The position numbers and the translations under genes were made by a program. Below are positions 62,483 to 64,000 of a DNA stretch of 64,000 nt, piece by piece; within the stretch, counting starts at the first letter, position 1; each line of letters starts with the position of its first letter. A model generated the notes under the pieces. That model was not told where the DNA came from and did no database searches. It was given only the letters and a program-made list of their open reading frames with translations. Source of the DNA: Streptomyces sp. AV19 (GTDB lineage: Bacteria > Actinomycetota > Actinomycetes > Streptomycetales > Streptomycetaceae); NCBI RefSeq assembly GCF_015999245.1, contig NZ_JAEAMR010000020.1, positions 69,156-133,155 of the forward strand. Reading direction: 5' to 3'.

Positions 62483-62953
62483 ATGGGCGCGCACAAACGT
62501 CCCGCAAGGCTGTCCAAAGCCAAGGCCGCGTCGGCCCTGACCCTCGCCGCCGTCGGCGTCACGGTGCTGACGCCGGGCGGAACCTCCAAGGCGGAAGCGG
62601 CGTCCGTCTCGGTCAGGGCCCTGCAGATCGCCGCATCCAAGCAGGGCTCGCCCTATCGATGGGGCGCGACGGGCCCGTCCAGCTTCGACTGCTCGGGCCT
62701 GACCCTCTACTCCTTCAAGCGGGCCGGCAAGCAGCTGCCCCGCACGGCCGCTGCCCAGTACAACCGCAGCCACCACATTCCCCGTTCGGCGCGCGAGCGC
62801 GGTGACCTGGTGTTCTTCCACTCGGGGCGGGGTGTCTACCACGTCGGGATATACGCGGGGAACGGCAAGATCCTGCACGCCCCCAAGACCGGTTCCGTCG
62901 TCCGCTACGAGCGGATCTGGACGAACAAAGTCTGGTACGGCCGGGTGAAGTGA
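62483..62953 (+). CDS. Secreted NlpC/P60 cell-wall hydrolase
   Basis: 156-aa exported peptidase cleaving peptidoglycan stem peptides. Signal peptide to ~39 (SKAEA). The Cys-His catalytic pair is in SSFDCSGLTLYSF and VYHVGIYAGNGKILHAPKTG; YRWGATGP is the usual entry. No LysM or SH3 domain. The ATG at 62483 follows GAAGGG. Controlled by the riboswitch directly upstream. Confidence 0.93.
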   Translation: MGAHKRPARLSKAKAASALTLAAVGVTVLTPGGTSKAEAASVSVRALQIAASKQGSPYRWGATGPSSFDCSGLTLYSFKRAGKQLPRTAAAQYNRSHHIPRSARERGDLVFFHSGRGVYHVGIYAGNGKILHAPKTGSVVRYERIWTNKVWYGRVK

Positions 62954-63033
62954 CGGCGCCGACGGCGCGCCCCGAGGGGAGCGTCCGCCGGGCGGTGCGG
63001 AGTCCCGCGCCGCCCGGGCCTCGGCGCGCCCGC

Positions 63034-63462
63034 TCACAGCACGGGCACGGTCCACGGCAGGCGGATCCACACCGTCTTGCCGCCGTCCGCGGTCGGCGTG
63101 ACGCAGAGCCGGCCGCCGCGCTCGGCGGCGAGCCAGCGGACGATCACCAACCCCCGTCCGTTGTCCTGCTGGACGGCCGCCGGCAGCCGCCGGGGGTAGC
63201 GGAAGTGGCTGTCGGTGACCCCGATGCGCAGTTCCTCGTCCCGTTCCAGGAACAGGTCCACGGTGAAGACGGGCGACTGGCCGCGGGTGTGCAGCACGGC
63301 GTTGGTGGCGAGTTCGGAGACGATCAGCCGCACCGCTTCGGCCTCGTCGGTGCCTTCCGGCAGCCCCCATTCCGCGAGCACGGACGTGACGTGGCGGCGG
63401 GCAGTGGCGACCGAGGCGGGGGCGCTCGGCAGAGTGACGGATGCTTCCTGGTGGTCTGCCAT
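63034..63462 (-). CDS. RsbW-like ATP-binding regulatory protein
   Basis: 142-aa HATPase_c_2 protein of the anti-sigma/serine-kinase type common in Streptomyces: LIVSELATNAVLHT (N-box), IGVTDSHFRYP and DNGRGLVIVRWLA (G-box). ATG 63462 follows AAAGGGAC. It is divergent from an XRE regulator, the usual pairing for bld-like orphan regulatory loci. Confidence 0.88.
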   Translation of the reverse strand: MADHQEASVTLPSAPASVATARRHVTSVLAEWGLPEGTDEAEAVRLIVSELATNAVLHTRGQSPVFTVDLFLERDEELRIGVTDSHFRYPRRLPAAVQQDNGRGLVIVRWLAAERGGRLCVTPTADGGKTVWIRLPWTVPVL

Positions 63463-63714
63463 GGCGCTGTCCCTTTCCCGCCCGGGCCGTTCACGGAAGG
63501 AGCCCGGCGGCTCTGCCCGACAGGGTGCCACTGATAACGACCGGGATGGGAACCATCGACCGAGATATGCATATATCTGTCGCTCAAAGCGGTGAACTCT
63601 GCGACGGGAGACCGCCCGCGGTCGGCGCCATGGTCTATTGACTCCCGTGGACACGGACGGCTCCCGTGGGCACGGACGGCTCCCGCGGGCCCTGGACGAG
63701 GGGAGGGGCGGCCG

Positions 63715-64000
63715 ATGCGGTACGGACCCGCGGTGCGCCGCCGCAAGCTCGGCGCCGAGCTGCGCCGCCAGCGCGAACTGACCGGAATGACCAGCAGGCA
63801 GGCCGCCGACGTGGTCGGCTGGCACCAGTCGAAGGTGAGCCGGATCGAGACGGGCAGCAGTGGTGCCAAACCCGCCGACGTGGCCCGGCTGCTGGACGCC
63901 TACCGCGTCTCGGATCCCGAACTGCGGGCGTTGCTCGGCGCGTTGTGCGGCGCGGACTCCGCGGAGCCGGGGGACGGCCGGACGGGGGCGCGGCGCGGCT
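63715..64000 (+). CDS. XRE-family helix-turn-helix regulator (truncated by window)
   Basis: The first 95 codons of an XRE regulator: VRRRKLGAELRRQREL, then the HTH MTSRQAADVVGWHQSKVSRI and GAKPADVARLLDAY. Such proteins in Streptomyces (DUF5753 type) pair with a DUF397 protein and an RsbW-like ATPase; the ATPase is divergent here. ATG 63715 follows GGGGAGGGG. The gene runs beyond the window end. Confidence 0.88.
   Translation, partial: MRYGPAVRRRKLGAELRRQRELTGMTSRQAADVVGWHQSKVSRIETGSSGAKPADVARLLDAYRVSDPELRALLGALCGADSAEPGDGRTGARRG

Overview
The window is high-GC actinobacterial DNA, almost certainly from a Streptomyces. Codon use is strongly GC3-biased, GTG/TTG starts and short ATGA/GTGA overlaps are common, and the gene set is typical of the genus (MurT/GatD, subtilisin-inhibitor-like protein, tripeptidyl aminopeptidase, urease operon, CtaG, XRE regulator beside an RsbW-like ATPase). 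The first ~107 bases are G/C homopolymer blocks that look like a contig end or sequencing artefact.

Region by region. (a) 0.2-4.5 kb, minus strand: thioesterase, secreted cholesterol oxidase and a stand-alone condensation-domain protein, probably the edge of a larger biosynthetic locus. (b) 5.3-13.6 kb: acyl-CoA dehydrogenase divergent from a TetR regulator with a clear palindromic operator, GNAT acetyltransferase, peptide deformylase, MurT/GatD lipid II amidation pair, phosphofructokinase, copper-chaperone-like CtaG and a small membrane protein. (c) 14-21.7 kb: SSI-type protease inhibitor, a microbial PARG-like protein, a MOSC protein and a giant secreted CdtB-like DNase-I-fold protein carrying five ricin-type lectin domains. 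(d) 21.9-25.1 kb: tripeptidyl aminopeptidase, ureD and ureG. (e) 25.5-55.4 kb: about 30 kb, by eye of lower GC, lying between ureG and ureF. It begins with a 41-codon 3' fragment of malate dehydrogenase and ends with a 53-codon 3' fragment of acetyl-CoA synthetase; each fragment abuts an identical (CTCCGG)9 tract. (f) 55.7-58.8 kb: ureF, ureC, ureB, ureA. (g) 59-64 kb: small hypothetical proteins, a secreted HNH nuclease, a Phd-type antitoxin, a ClpP paralogue with a degenerate triad, a c-di-AMP (ydaO) riboswitch ahead of an NlpC/P60 hydrolase, and a regulatory pair at the window end.

The 30-kb segment holds: a GAF/PucR regulator divergent from a class II aldolase; a pyruvate-decarboxylase-like enzyme in a tightly coupled operon with lutABC, divergent from a MarR regulator that has palindromes at both promoters; a repeat-rich secreted Ig-like/FG-GAP protein; a surface-polysaccharide cluster (acyltransferase, PIG-L deacetylase lipoprotein, GT4-Stealth fusion, a second Stealth protein); a LutA-like protein that has lost most of its CCG cysteines; a FUSC-type membrane protein; an IMPase/TusA pair; a second ctaG; a secreted Fn3-CBM protein; a frameshifted peptide transporter; and two transposase remnants.

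The most unusual items are the CdtB-ricin protein, the split urease operon with its matching repeat tracts and housekeeping-gene fragments, the pdc-lutABC operon with its apparently leaderless MarR gene, the Stealth/PIG-L surface cluster, and the ClpP homologue lacking all three catalytic residues. All assignments are from reading the sequence and from memory of the families; no database search was run.
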